From JBBQXH01 sp963710975 (lineage in GTDB: Bacteria; Actinomycetota; Thermoleophilia; Gaiellales; Gaiellaceae), in the NCBI GenBank assembly GCA_963710975.1, contig CAVQCG010000001.1:124001-188000 (forward strand): a stretch of DNA of 64,000 nucleotides, read 5' to 3'. Under the pieces are notes generated by a model. That model worked only from the letters and a program-made list of their open reading frames with translations. It was not told the origin of the DNA and did not search any database. Numbering within the stretch: position 1 is the first letter of the stretch; each line of letters starts with the position of its first letter. Below are positions 44,684-52,644 of this stretch, in pieces. A program made the position numbers and the translations under genes.

Positions 44684-45877
44684 ATGGCTCCGAGCGCTGA
44701 TCCCGTGGTTATCGTGGGCGGCGCCCGGACCGCGATCGGGCGCTTTGGCGGCGGCCTGAAGGACGTCGATGCCTACGAGCTCGGCGCCGCCGTGATCCGT
44801 GAGGCGCTTGCCCGGTCGGGCGTCGATGCTGGGTCGGTCGAGGAAGTGGTCATGGGCCAGGTGGGCCAGGTCGGCGCCGACGCGTACAACGCGCGGCGGT
44901 GTGCGATCACGGCCGGGATCCCGGCTTCGTCGACGGCGCTGAACGTCAACCGGCTCTGCTCGTCGGGGCTGCAGGCGATCGTCACCGGCGCGCAGGAGAT
45001 CCTCACCGGCCAGGTCGATGTCGTCGTTGCGGGCGGGGACGAGTCGATGAGCCGCCAACCGTTCCTCGAGTACGGCGCTCGCGACGGCTGGCGGCTCGGC
45101 GAGCGCCGCCTCGTCGATGGGACGCTCTCTCTCGTCACCGATCCTTTCGGTGGCTATCCGATGGGCTTCACCGCGGAGCTCGTCGCGGAGCGATACGGCG
45201 TCTCGCGGGAAGAGCAGGATGCGTTCGCGGCCCGCAGTCAGCAGCGTGCCGTGGCCGCCATCGAGGCGGGGCACTTCGCAGACGAGATCCTGCCGATTTC
45301 CGTGCCGCGAGCAAATGAGCCGTTCGCCACGGACGAGCATCCGCGTGCGGGAACGACGGTGGACACGCTGGCGAAGCTGAAGCCCGTCTTCAAGACGGAC
45401 GGCACCGTTACGGCTGGTAACTCTGCCGGGATCAACGACGGCGCAGCCGCGGTCGTCCTGATGCGGGCGTCCGAAGCGGCCCGGCGCGGGCTTGCGCCAC
45501 GACTACGCCTGATCTCGTGGGCGGTCAGCGGTATCGAGCCCGAGGTGATGGGCTACGCACCGGCGTTCGCCATCCCGAACGCGCTCGAGAAGGCTGGTCT
45601 CACCCTTCAGGACATCGACCTCGTCGAGCTGAACGAGGCGTTCGCAGCCCAGGCCGTCGCCGTCGTGCGAGACGTCGGGCTCGATCCAGAGACCGTGAAC
45701 GTCTCCGGCGGCGCGATCGCACTCGGCCACCCGGTCGGAGCGACCGGGGCGATCCTGACCGTAAAGCTCCTGTACGCACTCGAGCGGCTCGGCCTGCGTC
45801 GAGGGATCGTCACGATGTGCATCGGCGGAGGCCAGGGCATGGCAGCCGTCTTCGAACGCCCGCAAGCCCCGGCGTAA
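44684..45877 (+). CDS. Acetyl-CoA acetyltransferase (thiolase)
   Basis: 397 aa. The nucleophile is Cys92 in NVNRLCSSGLQAI, the His motif is NVSGGAIALGHPVGATGA, and the second Cys is in MCIGGGQGMAAVFE. Performs reversible condensation or thiolysis of acyl-CoA. The last codons (PQAPA, TAA) lie inside repeat locus D: the GCAAG start of the repeat is in the coding sequence and the TAA sits in the loop of its first hairpin. Confidence 0.95.
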   Translation: MAPSADPVVIVGGARTAIGRFGGGLKDVDAYELGAAVIREALARSGVDAGSVEEVVMGQVGQVGADAYNARRCAITAGIPASSTALNVNRLCSSGLQAIVTGAQEILTGQVDVVVAGGDESMSRQPFLEYGARDGWRLGERRLVDGTLSLVTDPFGGYPMGFTAELVAERYGVSREEQDAFAARSQQRAVAAIEAGHFADEILPISVPRANEPFATDEHPRAGTTVDTLAKLKPVFKTDGTVTAGNSAGINDGAAAVVLMRASEAARRGLAPRLRLISWAVSGIEPEVMGYAPAFAIPNALEKAGLTLQDIDLVELNEAFAAQAVAVVRDVGLDPETVNVSGGAIALGHPVGATGAILTVKLLYALERLGLRRGIVTMCIGGGQGMAAVFERPQAPA

Positions 45878-46065
45878 GCCGGGGCGCGCAGCACCCGCGG
45901 CCGAAGGCCGCCAGGGTGCGAAGTCCACCGAGCCCGAAAGGGCTCGGCAACAGGCGACGCGCGCAACCCCGGCGAAGGCCGGGGCGCGCAGCGAGCCGCG
46001 GCCGAAGGCCGCCAGGGTGCGAAGTCCATCGCGAGCGGAGCTCGCGATACCCCGCAAGGTGGCAC
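45862..46065 (+). repeat. Three-hairpin modular repeat, locus D, plus-strand copies
   Basis: Copy 1 starts at 45862 inside the thiolase gene: GCAAG, hairpin CCCCGGCGTAAGCCGGGG, linker CGCGCAGC, hairpin CGGCCGAAGGCCG inside a longer CACCC/GGGTG stem, linker GCGAAGTCCA, hairpin CCGAGCCCGAAAGGGCTCGG. Copy 2 (from 45961) has hairpin CCCCGGCGAAGGCCGGGG, the same linkers and hairpin CGCGAGCGGAGCTCGCG, then ATACC. A partial third copy starts at 46053 (GCAAGGTGGCACGCAGC). Confidence 0.88.
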
Positions 46066-46087
46066 GCAGCAGCCGCGATGCTGGTAT

Positions 46088-46176
46088 CTCGCACGCGTTT
46101 GTACCGAGCCCTTCGGACTCGGTGGACTTCGCGGCCTTTTCGGCCGCTGCGCGCCGCGGCATGGCCGCGGCTTGCC
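46088..46176 (-). repeat. Three-hairpin modular repeat, locus D, minus-strand copy after the amidase gene
   Basis: Follows the amidase TAG directly on the minus strand: GGGCAAG, hairpin CCGCGGCCATGCCGCGG, linker CGCGCAGC, hairpin GGCCGAAAAGGCC, linker GCGAAGTCCA, hairpin CCGAGTCCGAAGGGCTCGG, then TACA. It faces the plus-strand copies, so the whole stretch between the two convergent genes is built from this element and holds no gene. Confidence 0.88.
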
Positions 46177-47586
46177 CTACAACGCCGGCCGCCGTCCTGC
46201 GACCTCGCCGACCGCCTCGAGCGCCCGTCCGGAAGCCAGCACCCGCTCGTCCTCGAAACGGGGCCCGACGAGCTGCACGCCGATCGGGAGCCCGTCCTCG
46301 CTGAATGAAAACGGCACCGCGAGTGCTGGTGATCCGGTGACGTCGAACGGGATCGTGGCGCGCATGCTGGCGCGGGGCGGCCGAGCCTTGCCGTCGATGA
46401 CGACCTCGCTCGCGCGATGCTGGTGCGCAGGGACGAGGCCTGACGGACACAGGAGGAGGTCGTAGCGCCGGAAGAGATCGGTGAGACCCCGGCGGAGGGC
46501 TTCGACGGCATTCTCGGCGGCAACGTACCCTTCGAGGGTTGGGGTGACCCTGTCGACCAGCCGCTTCCGCAGAGCCGGGTAGAGGTCGTCGACGCGCGGG
46601 CCGATCACGTCCGCGAAGTAGAGGCTGGTCTCGGTTCCGAAGAGCACGATCGTGAGGATGTCCCAGTCGTGCGCCTCGAGCTCGGGGATACCAACCGGTT
46701 CGACCACCGCACCGAGGTCCGAGAGTGCGACGCCCGCCCGCTTGACGGTCGCCAGTACCTCGGCATCGGCCGGGCCGAAGCTCTTCGTGTCGACGGCAAC
46801 CCGGAGCCCCTCCAGCGAGCCTGGCTGCATCGGCACTGCGGGACGGGGCGACGGAACGCAGTGCCAGTCCCGGCCGTCCGGGCCGGCGACGACGGAGAGA
46901 GCGAGAGCCGCGTCCTCGACCGAACGGGCAAGCGGCCCAACGTGCATGAAACGCTGCGCGGTATCGGGCCAGTGCCCCGTGAGCGGGACGAGGCCGTGTG
47001 TTGGCTTGAAGCCGACGATGCCGCAGTAGTACGCGGGCAGCCTGATCGAGCCGCCCAGATCGCTCCCGATCCCGAGCGGTGAGAGCCCCGACGCGATCGC
47101 CGCCGCTTCGCCGCCGCTCGAGCCGCCGGCTGTCCGGTCGAGATTCCACGGGTTCGAGGTCAGCCCGAAGACGAGGTTGTCGGTCTCCCACCAGAGCACG
47201 AACTCGGGCACGTTCGTCTTTCCGAGCGGGATCGCTCCCGCGTCGAGCATGCGGGTCACGACGGTCGCATCCTCGGCGGGGACGTGGTCTGCAAAGAGGC
47301 GGGATCCGCGTGTCGTTCGGATACCGGCCGTGTCGAGCGAATCCTTGATCGTGAACGGGACGCCGTGCAGAGGGCCGAGCTCGTCGCCGCGTAATACCGC
47401 TCGCTCCGCCTCCCGGGCGCGATCCTCGGCGGTCAAGATCGGCGTGACGATCGCGTTGAGGGTGGGGTTCAGCGCCTCCGCGCGCTCCCGATGGGCCTGC
47501 AAGACCTCGACAGGAGACAGGTCGCGGGCCCTGACTCTCCGCGCCAGCTCGGTCGCTCCGAGCGTCGTGATCTCCCCGCCGTCCAC
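46177..47586 (-). CDS. Amidase signature family hydrolase
   Basis: 469 aa from GTG 47586. The Ser-cisSer-Lys triad is visible: Lys81 (PFTIKDSLDT), Ser156 (RTAGGSSGGEAAAIASG) and Ser180 (GSDLGGSIRLPA). Hydrolyses an amide, but the substrate cannot be inferred from sequence. It is the last gene of the minus-strand catabolic operon that includes the branched-chain-type ABC transporter, 4 bases after the upstream oxidoreductase stop. Confidence 0.92.
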   Translation of the reverse strand: MDGGEITTLGATELARRVRARDLSPVEVLQAHRERAEALNPTLNAIVTPILTAEDRAREAERAVLRGDELGPLHGVPFTIKDSLDTAGIRTTRGSRLFADHVPAEDATVVTRMLDAGAIPLGKTNVPEFVLWWETDNLVFGLTSNPWNLDRTAGGSSGGEAAAIASGLSPLGIGSDLGGSIRLPAYYCGIVGFKPTHGLVPLTGHWPDTAQRFMHVGPLARSVEDAALALSVVAGPDGRDWHCVPSPRPAVPMQPGSLEGLRVAVDTKSFGPADAEVLATVKRAGVALSDLGAVVEPVGIPELEAHDWDILTIVLFGTETSLYFADVIGPRVDDLYPALRKRLVDRVTPTLEGYVAAENAVEALRRGLTDLFRRYDLLLCPSGLVPAHQHRASEVVIDGKARPPRASMRATIPFDVTGSPALAVPFSFSEDGLPIGVQLVGPRFEDERVLASGRALEAVGEVAGRRPAL

Positions 47587-47590
47587 GTGA

Positions 47591-48566
47591 TCAGACGACC
47601 TCGAGGACGAGCTTGCCGAATTGAAGGCCAGACTCCATCCGTTCATGGGCGGCAGCGGCCTCTCCGAGAGGACGCACGCTGTCGATCACCGGCTTCCAGC
47701 CGCCTCCTTCGACCGCGCGCAGGAGCCCCATGAAATCGCGTGGACTTCCCATCGTCGTCCCGAGAATCGAGATCTGCCCGAAGTAGACGGATCGGACGTC
47801 GAGCTCGGCCTTCGGTCCTCCCGTCGCGCCGAACACGACGACGCGGCCCCCTGGTTTGAGGCAGCGAACCGAATCCGGCCAGGTCGTCCCGACTGAATCG
47901 ACGACCACATCCACCCCGCCGGTTCGCGCCTTGACCTCGGCAGCCCAGTCTCCCGCGGTGTAGTCGAACCCTGCTTCGGCGCCCAACTCGGCCGCGCGCC
48001 CGAGCTTCTCGGCGCTCGACGACGTCACGAGGACCCGCGCGCCGGCTCGATAGGCCAAGCGACACGGCGAATGTCGAGACACCGCTTCCGACCCCCAGCA
48101 CGAGCACGGTTTCCCCGGGCTGGATCCGGGCACGGTAGAAGAGCGCCCGGTAGGCGGTCAGCCCGGCGAGCGGGAACGCGGCAGCCTCGACCCACGAGAG
48201 GCCAGGCGGCTTCGGAAAGAGATTCTCGGCCGGGACGGCGATCAGCTCCGCATACGTCCCGTCGTCCGGGCCGCCGAGAATCCGGAAGTCAGGGCCGGGC
48301 GCCTCCTCGCGCTCGCCCCACGCGAGCGAGGGAAGGATGACCACGTCCTCGCCCGTGTCCCGGCGCACCCCGGCGCCGTCGGAGCCGAGGATCAGCGGTA
48401 GGCCGAAGTCACCGTAGGCGCCCTTGCGCACGCCGGTATCGCGGCGGTTCAGCGCTGCCGCACGGAGCTCGACGACTGCCTCTCCCTCAGCCGGTTTGGG
48501 ATCCGGGTATTCCTCGAGCCGGAGGACCGATGGGGCTCCGGCTTCCCGCAGAACGACCGCGTGCAC
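47591..48566 (-). CDS. Zinc-independent quinone oxidoreductase / MDR alcohol dehydrogenase family (one frame break)
   Basis: Reconstructed at about 325 aa. The N-terminal GroES-like domain (MHAVVLREAGAPSVLRLEEY, ALNRRDTGVRKG) and the start of the Rossmann fold (ETVLVLGVGSGVSTFAVSLG) are in one frame. One extra G near 48059 (CTTGGCC) shifts it, and the continuation AYRAGARVLVTSSSAEKLGR, VDVVVDSVGTTWPDSVRCLK completes the fold. It lacks the structural-zinc cysteine cluster. NADPH-dependent reduction of quinones or enones is the likely role. Confidence 0.85.
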
Positions 48567-48571
48567 AGCCC

Positions 48572-48967
48572 TTACCTGAGCGAGGCCCAGGGCTCCTCGG
48601 CGGAGACGTCGACGAGCTCGTATCCGCCCTCGCCGACAGCCGGGCCGAGAATCACCTGCAGGTGCGCGTCCTCACCGCCGTCGTTGAACGACGCGTGGAC
48701 GACGTCGGCGTCGATGAAGACGGAGTCCCCGGCCTCGAGCGCGTGCTTCTCCTGTTCGATCCACTGCTCGATGCGCCCCGACTTCACGATGATCATCTCT
48801 TCCTGGTCGAGATGCTTGTGGAACGCGTGGCCTCCGCCGGGCGTGAGCATGACGTCGAGCACCGTGATCGCCTTCGCACCCGTGACTCCGGGAATGCAAC
48901 GCCAGTCGACGGACCCCCACTCGAACTCCTCGTGCTTGAGATCGCTGGCCAGCACGAACCGGCTCAT
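48572..48967 (-). CDS. Cupin-domain protein
   Basis: 131 aa single cupin. Motif 1 is MLTPGGGHAFHKHLDQEEMI with the metal-ligand pattern HxH...E, and motif 2 is GDSVFIDADVVHASFN with the last His. Probably a metal-binding dioxygenase- or isomerase-like, or sensory, protein within the catabolic operon. The ATG at 48967 follows an A/G-rich leader (AAGAAGGAGGCAGCA). Confidence 0.87.
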   Translation of the reverse strand: MSRFVLASDLKHEEFEWGSVDWRCIPGVTGAKAITVLDVMLTPGGGHAFHKHLDQEEMIIVKSGRIEQWIEQEKHALEAGDSVFIDADVVHASFNDGGEDAHLQVILGPAVGEGGYELVDVSAEEPWASLR

Positions 48968-48998
48968 TGCTGCCTCCTTCTTCTTCGTAGGACGATGG

Positions 48999-49014
48999 AG
49001 GGGTCAGACCCCTT
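48999..49014. repeat. Short perfect palindrome around GGGGTCAGACCCC
   Basis: AGGGGTCAGACCCCTT contains two 7-base perfect arms around a single central base. It lies in the 77-base gap between the cupin start and the upstream gene stop. Similar GGGGTC-GACCCC palindromes recur in many bacterial genomes. Here it could be a weak terminator, attenuator or repeat remnant inside the operon. Confidence 0.5.
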
Positions 49015-49044
49015 GCAAACAGACTCGAAATCGTTCGTCTTCGG

Positions 49045-49875
49045 TTACTTGCTTGACACAGGTATGGCCTTGAACCGTTGCATGTTCTCCGTCATCGCCT
49101 TCTCGGTGGGGAGTCGTTCCATGCTCGACGCCCCGAAAAAGCCGACGATCCCCGTCGTCCTTTCCAGCACGTACATGGCGTCTTCGGGCTCGGCAATGGG
49201 GCCACCATGACACAGAACGATGACATCTGGATTCACGAGCTTCGCCGCGTCGTGCATCGCCTGAATCAGCTCGACACACTCGTCGAGCGTCTTCGCCGTG
49301 TGCGCACCGATCGACCCCTTCGTCGTCAGCCCCATGTGCGGGACGAGCACGTCGGCGCCCGCCTCGGCCATGGCCGTTGCATCGTCGACGGTGAACGCGT
49401 AGGGGCAGGTCAGGAGGTCGAGCTCACGGGCAAGCCTGATCATCTCGACCTCGAGCCCGTAGCCCATCCCGGTCTCCTCGAGGTTCTGGCGGAACTGCCC
49501 GTCGATCAGGCCGACGGTCGGGAAGTTCTGGACGCCGCTGAATCCGATCTCCCGTAGCTGCCTCAGGAACACGTCCATGAGTCGGAACGGGTCGGTCCCG
49601 CAGACGCCGGCCAGCACCGGGGTCTCACGTACGACGGGCAGCACCTCGGCCGCCATGTCGACGACGATCGCATTGGCGTCGCCGTAGGGCATCATGCCCG
49701 CCAGCGAGCCTCGTCCCGCCATCCGGTAGCGGCCCGAGTTGTAGATGATGATCAGGTCGCCGCCGCCCGCCTCGGCGCACTTCGCCGAGAGCCCCGTCCC
49801 GGCGCCCGCGCCGATGATCGGCTTGCCGGCGGCGATCTGCTCGCGGAGCCGCGCGAGCGCGTCCCTCCGAGTCAC
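49045..49875 (-). CDS. PEP-hydrolase / TIM-barrel family protein, partner of Tm-1-like protein
   Basis: 276 aa. The GTG (49873-49875) overlaps the Tm-1-like stop as GTGA. Sequence features: GAGAGTGLSAKCAEAGGGDL, IIYNSGRYRMAGRGSLAGMM, GVQNFPTVGLIDGQFRQNLE and VIVLCHGGPIAEPEDAMYVL. These are typical of the phosphoenolpyruvate-hydrolase-like TIM-barrel family usually encoded next to Tm-1-like genes. The true reaction is not established for most members. Lies in the amidase/ABC transporter operon. Confidence 0.85.
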   Translation of the reverse strand: MTRRDALARLREQIAAGKPIIGAGAGTGLSAKCAEAGGGDLIIIYNSGRYRMAGRGSLAGMMPYGDANAIVVDMAAEVLPVVRETPVLAGVCGTDPFRLMDVFLRQLREIGFSGVQNFPTVGLIDGQFRQNLEETGMGYGLEVEMIRLARELDLLTCPYAFTVDDATAMAEAGADVLVPHMGLTTKGSIGAHTAKTLDECVELIQAMHDAAKLVNPDVIVLCHGGPIAEPEDAMYVLERTTGIVGFFGASSMERLPTEKAMTENMQRFKAIPVSSK

Positions 49876-51092
49876 CGGGCCACCCACGCCCGGTAGAGCT
49901 CGTCCAGCCGATTTGCCATCGCGACCGCAAACTCCGGGTCGTTGATATCGGTGTTCAGCTCGTGCACCTCGACGGACGGCGAGATGTGTTCTCGTAGCGC
50001 CGAGAACAGCGCGCCGTTCGCTGCGGGGTCGTGAAAGACCTGGCCCTCGACGTCGATCATCGAGACGCCCTTGAGCGGAACGAACAATGCCGTCGGGCCC
50101 TTCGCCGCGTTCAGCTTCGTCGCGATCCGGTACCCGAGCTCCGCGCACTCCTCAGGAGTCGTGCGCATGAGGGTCACCGTTGGGTTGTGGACATACAGGT
50201 TGCGTCCCTTGAACGCCTCCGGGACGGTGTCAGCAGGCCCGAAGTTGATCATGTCGAGGGCGCCGAGCGATACGACCTGCGGGATCCCCAACTCGCCGGC
50301 TGCCTCGAGCCGGTCCGGCCCGGCGGAGAGGACGCCCCCGCCGAGCTCGTCGGCGAGCTCCGTCGTCGTCATGTCGAGCGACGCGGTGATGAAGCCGCCC
50401 TTCATCAGCGCCTCCATCGACTGGCCGCCCGTTCCCGTGGCGTGGAACACGAGGACTTCGTAGCCGAGCTCCTCCAGACGCTCGCGGGCAGCCGTCACCC
50501 CGGGGGTCGTGACGCCGAACATCGTCGCTCCGACGAGTGGCTTCGCGCCTGCCATTTCCGGGGCGCCCGCCTTCGCCATCCCGGCGATCGCACCCGCGGC
50601 GTTCGAGAGGATCCGGGCAGAGATCTGGTTGATCCCGGCGATGTCGACGACGGAGTACATCATCGTCACGTCGGAAGCTCCGACATACGGCCTCGTATCG
50701 CCGGACGCGACCGTCGAGACCATGAGCTTCGGGACGCCGACCGGGAGCTGCCGCATCCCGTAGGTGACGAGAGACGACCCGCCCGAGCCACCGAGCCCGG
50801 CGACCGCGTCGAGCCTTCCGTCGTCATGGAGGCGCTTCAGCACCTCCGCGACGCCTCGCGCCATCGTCTCGACGGCGGCGCCGCGATCGCCGGTCGCCGC
50901 GAGAGACGCGACGTCAGCACCGGCCGCCTCGGCGACCTCGTGGCGTGAGACGCCTGGCTCGACCAGCGGCTCGCCGAGGATCCCACAGTCGACGAGCAGC
51001 ACATCGACGCCGTGCTCGCGGATCCGGTCACGCAGGTAGGCGTACTCGTGACCCTTCGTGTCGAGCGTACCGACGAGGACGACCGTCGCCAT
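49872..51092 (-). CDS. Tm-1-like ATP-binding domain protein (UPF0261)
   Basis: 406 aa. The N-terminal ATP-binding domain starts VVLVGTLDTKGHEYAYLRDR and contains GLGGSGGSSLVTYGMRQLPV and VASGDTRPYVGASDVTMMYS. The C-terminal domain includes FHATGTGGQSMEALMKGGFI and the LDMTTTELADELGGG motif. The family is related to the N-terminal part of the tomato Tm-1 protein, but its bacterial function is uncertain. It is paired with the TIM-barrel gene by GTGA coupling and follows livF by 36 bases. Confidence 0.9.
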   Translation of the reverse strand: MATVVLVGTLDTKGHEYAYLRDRIREHGVDVLLVDCGILGEPLVEPGVSRHEVAEAAGADVASLAATGDRGAAVETMARGVAEVLKRLHDDGRLDAVAGLGGSGGSSLVTYGMRQLPVGVPKLMVSTVASGDTRPYVGASDVTMMYSVVDIAGINQISARILSNAAGAIAGMAKAGAPEMAGAKPLVGATMFGVTTPGVTAARERLEELGYEVLVFHATGTGGQSMEALMKGGFITASLDMTTTELADELGGGVLSAGPDRLEAAGELGIPQVVSLGALDMINFGPADTVPEAFKGRNLYVHNPTVTLMRTTPEECAELGYRIATKLNAAKGPTALFVPLKGVSMIDVEGQVFHDPAANGALFSALREHISPSVEVHELNTDINDPEFAVAMANRLDELYRAWVAR

Positions 51093-51128
51093 CGCTGCTG
51101 CCCTCCCTTCGCGCGTTGCCGGGAGAGC

Positions 51129-51857
51129 CTACTCCTGCTCGACCCGCGTCACGCCGAGGAAGCGTTGCTGCAGATCCGGGTCGGCCTGGAGCGCAGTCGC
51201 GGTCGTCTCGGTGAAGATCCGGCCCGCGACCATGACGAGCTGGCGCTCCGCAACGGCCGTCGCAACACCGAGATTCTGCTCGACGAGGAGGAGCCCGACT
51301 CCCTCGGAGGCAAGCGTGCCGAGCGTCTCGATCATCCCCTCGACGATCGTCGGAGCCAGCCCCTCGGACGGCTCGTCCATGATCAGCAGCGTCGGGTTCG
51401 TGAGCAGCGCGCGGCCGATGGCGAGCATCTGCTGCTCGCCGCCCGAGAGTTGCGTGCCGCTGATCTTCTTGCGGTCCGCCAGCCTCGGAAAGAGCTCGTA
51501 GATCGCCTTGACGTTCCACTTCCCGCCGTTCGAGCTCTTCACCATCCGCAAATGCTCGTCGACTGAGAGCGACTGGAACAGTCGACGCCCCTGAGGCACG
51601 TAGCCGACGCCTGCGGACGACACCTTGTACGAAGCCTTCCCCGCAAGCTCTGTACCGCGATAGCGGACGGACCCTCGTACGGTCGGCGGGGAGATGCCCA
51701 TGATCGCCTTGCAGAGCGTGCTCTTCCCCATGCCGTTGCGCCCGATGATCGACACGGGCTCGGTCCCTACCTCGAACTCGACGCCCTGGAGAACGTGTGA
51801 CTGCCCGTAGTACGCGTCGAGGCCCTTGACGGCCAGGACGGGCTCACTCGACGCCAT
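51129..51857 (-). CDS. livF: Branched-chain amino acid-type ABC transporter ATPase LivF
   Basis: 242 aa. Walker A is GRNGMGKST, the signature motif LSGGEQQMLAIGRAL and Walker B LLIMDEPSEGLAP. LivF-type features are the VGYVPQGRRLFQSLSVDEHL region and the VEQNLGVATAVA switch region. The start overlaps the livG 3' end by 14 bases. The substrate of this Liv-type system may be an amide or aromatic acid rather than leucine, given its neighbours. Confidence 0.93.
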   Translation of the reverse strand: MASSEPVLAVKGLDAYYGQSHVLQGVEFEVGTEPVSIIGRNGMGKSTLCKAIMGISPPTVRGSVRYRGTELAGKASYKVSSAGVGYVPQGRRLFQSLSVDEHLRMVKSSNGGKWNVKAIYELFPRLADRKKISGTQLSGGEQQMLAIGRALLTNPTLLIMDEPSEGLAPTIVEGMIETLGTLASEGVGLLLVEQNLGVATAVAERQLVMVAGRIFTETTATALQADPDLQQRFLGVTRVEQE

Positions 51858-52620
51858 GGGATCTCCCGAGATAGAGGTCGTGGACGAGCTGGTTCGCGCG
51901 GATCTCGTCCGGCGTGCCTTCGACGATCACCCGACCGTCGTGCATCATCGTCACGTACTCGGCCACCCGCAGGGCCACGTCCATGTCGTGCTCGATCAGG
52001 AGCAACGTGACGTCTCCGGCGAGCGCGAGCAGCATCTCCGTCAGGTTCACCCGCTCGGCGCGCGAGAGGCCGGCGGCCGGCTCGTCGAGCATCATCAGCT
52101 TCGGCTCGCCCGCCAGCGCCATGCCGACCTCGAGCTGGCGCTGCTCCCCGTGCGAGAGGTCGCGGACGGTGGACGGGAGTTGCTCCTCGAGCCCGATGCG
52201 CGCCGCGATGGTCCTCGCTGTGTCCCGGAGCTCTGCGTCACGCGGAAGGCGGAGCGGCCTCAGGTGACCCCGTTTCACGCCCAGGACCGCCAGATAGAGG
52301 TTGTCCTCGACCGAGAGGCCGAGGAACAGTCGGGAGGTCTGGTAGGTGCGGGTCAACCCGAGCCCCGGGCGCCGGCGGGCCGGGAGGATCGTGACGTCCC
52401 GGCCGAACAGCTCGATCGTGCCCTCGCTCGGCGGGAACTCGCCCGCGATCACGTTGAAGAGCGTCGTCTTTCCGGCCCCGTTCGGGCCGAGGATCGCGCG
52501 GCGCTCGCCGTGCGCGACGTCGAGATCGACGTCGCGCACGGCCTGAACGCCGCCGAAGCGCCGGCCGACCCCCCGCAAGCGGAGGATCGGCTCGGCGTTC
52601 GTTGTCGCTGCTACTGCCAC
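51844..52620 (-). CDS. livG: Branched-chain amino acid-type ABC transporter ATPase LivG
   Basis: 258 aa. Walker A is GPNGAGKTT, the signature motif LSHGEQRQLEVGMAL and Walker B LMMLDEPAAGLS, then the H-loop IEHDMDVALRVAEYVTMMHD. The LTRTYQTSRLF stretch is typical of LivG. Its frame is clean, in contrast to the livK gene directly upstream. Confidence 0.93.
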   Translation of the reverse strand: MAVAATTNAEPILRLRGVGRRFGGVQAVRDVDLDVAHGERRAILGPNGAGKTTLFNVIAGEFPPSEGTIELFGRDVTILPARRRPGLGLTRTYQTSRLFLGLSVEDNLYLAVLGVKRGHLRPLRLPRDAELRDTARTIAARIGLEEQLPSTVRDLSHGEQRQLEVGMALAGEPKLMMLDEPAAGLSRAERVNLTEMLLALAGDVTLLLIEHDMDVALRVAEYVTMMHDGRVIVEGTPDEIRANQLVHDLYLGRSHGVE

Positions 52621-52644
52621 CAGGGCTTCGACCGCTCTACGCGG

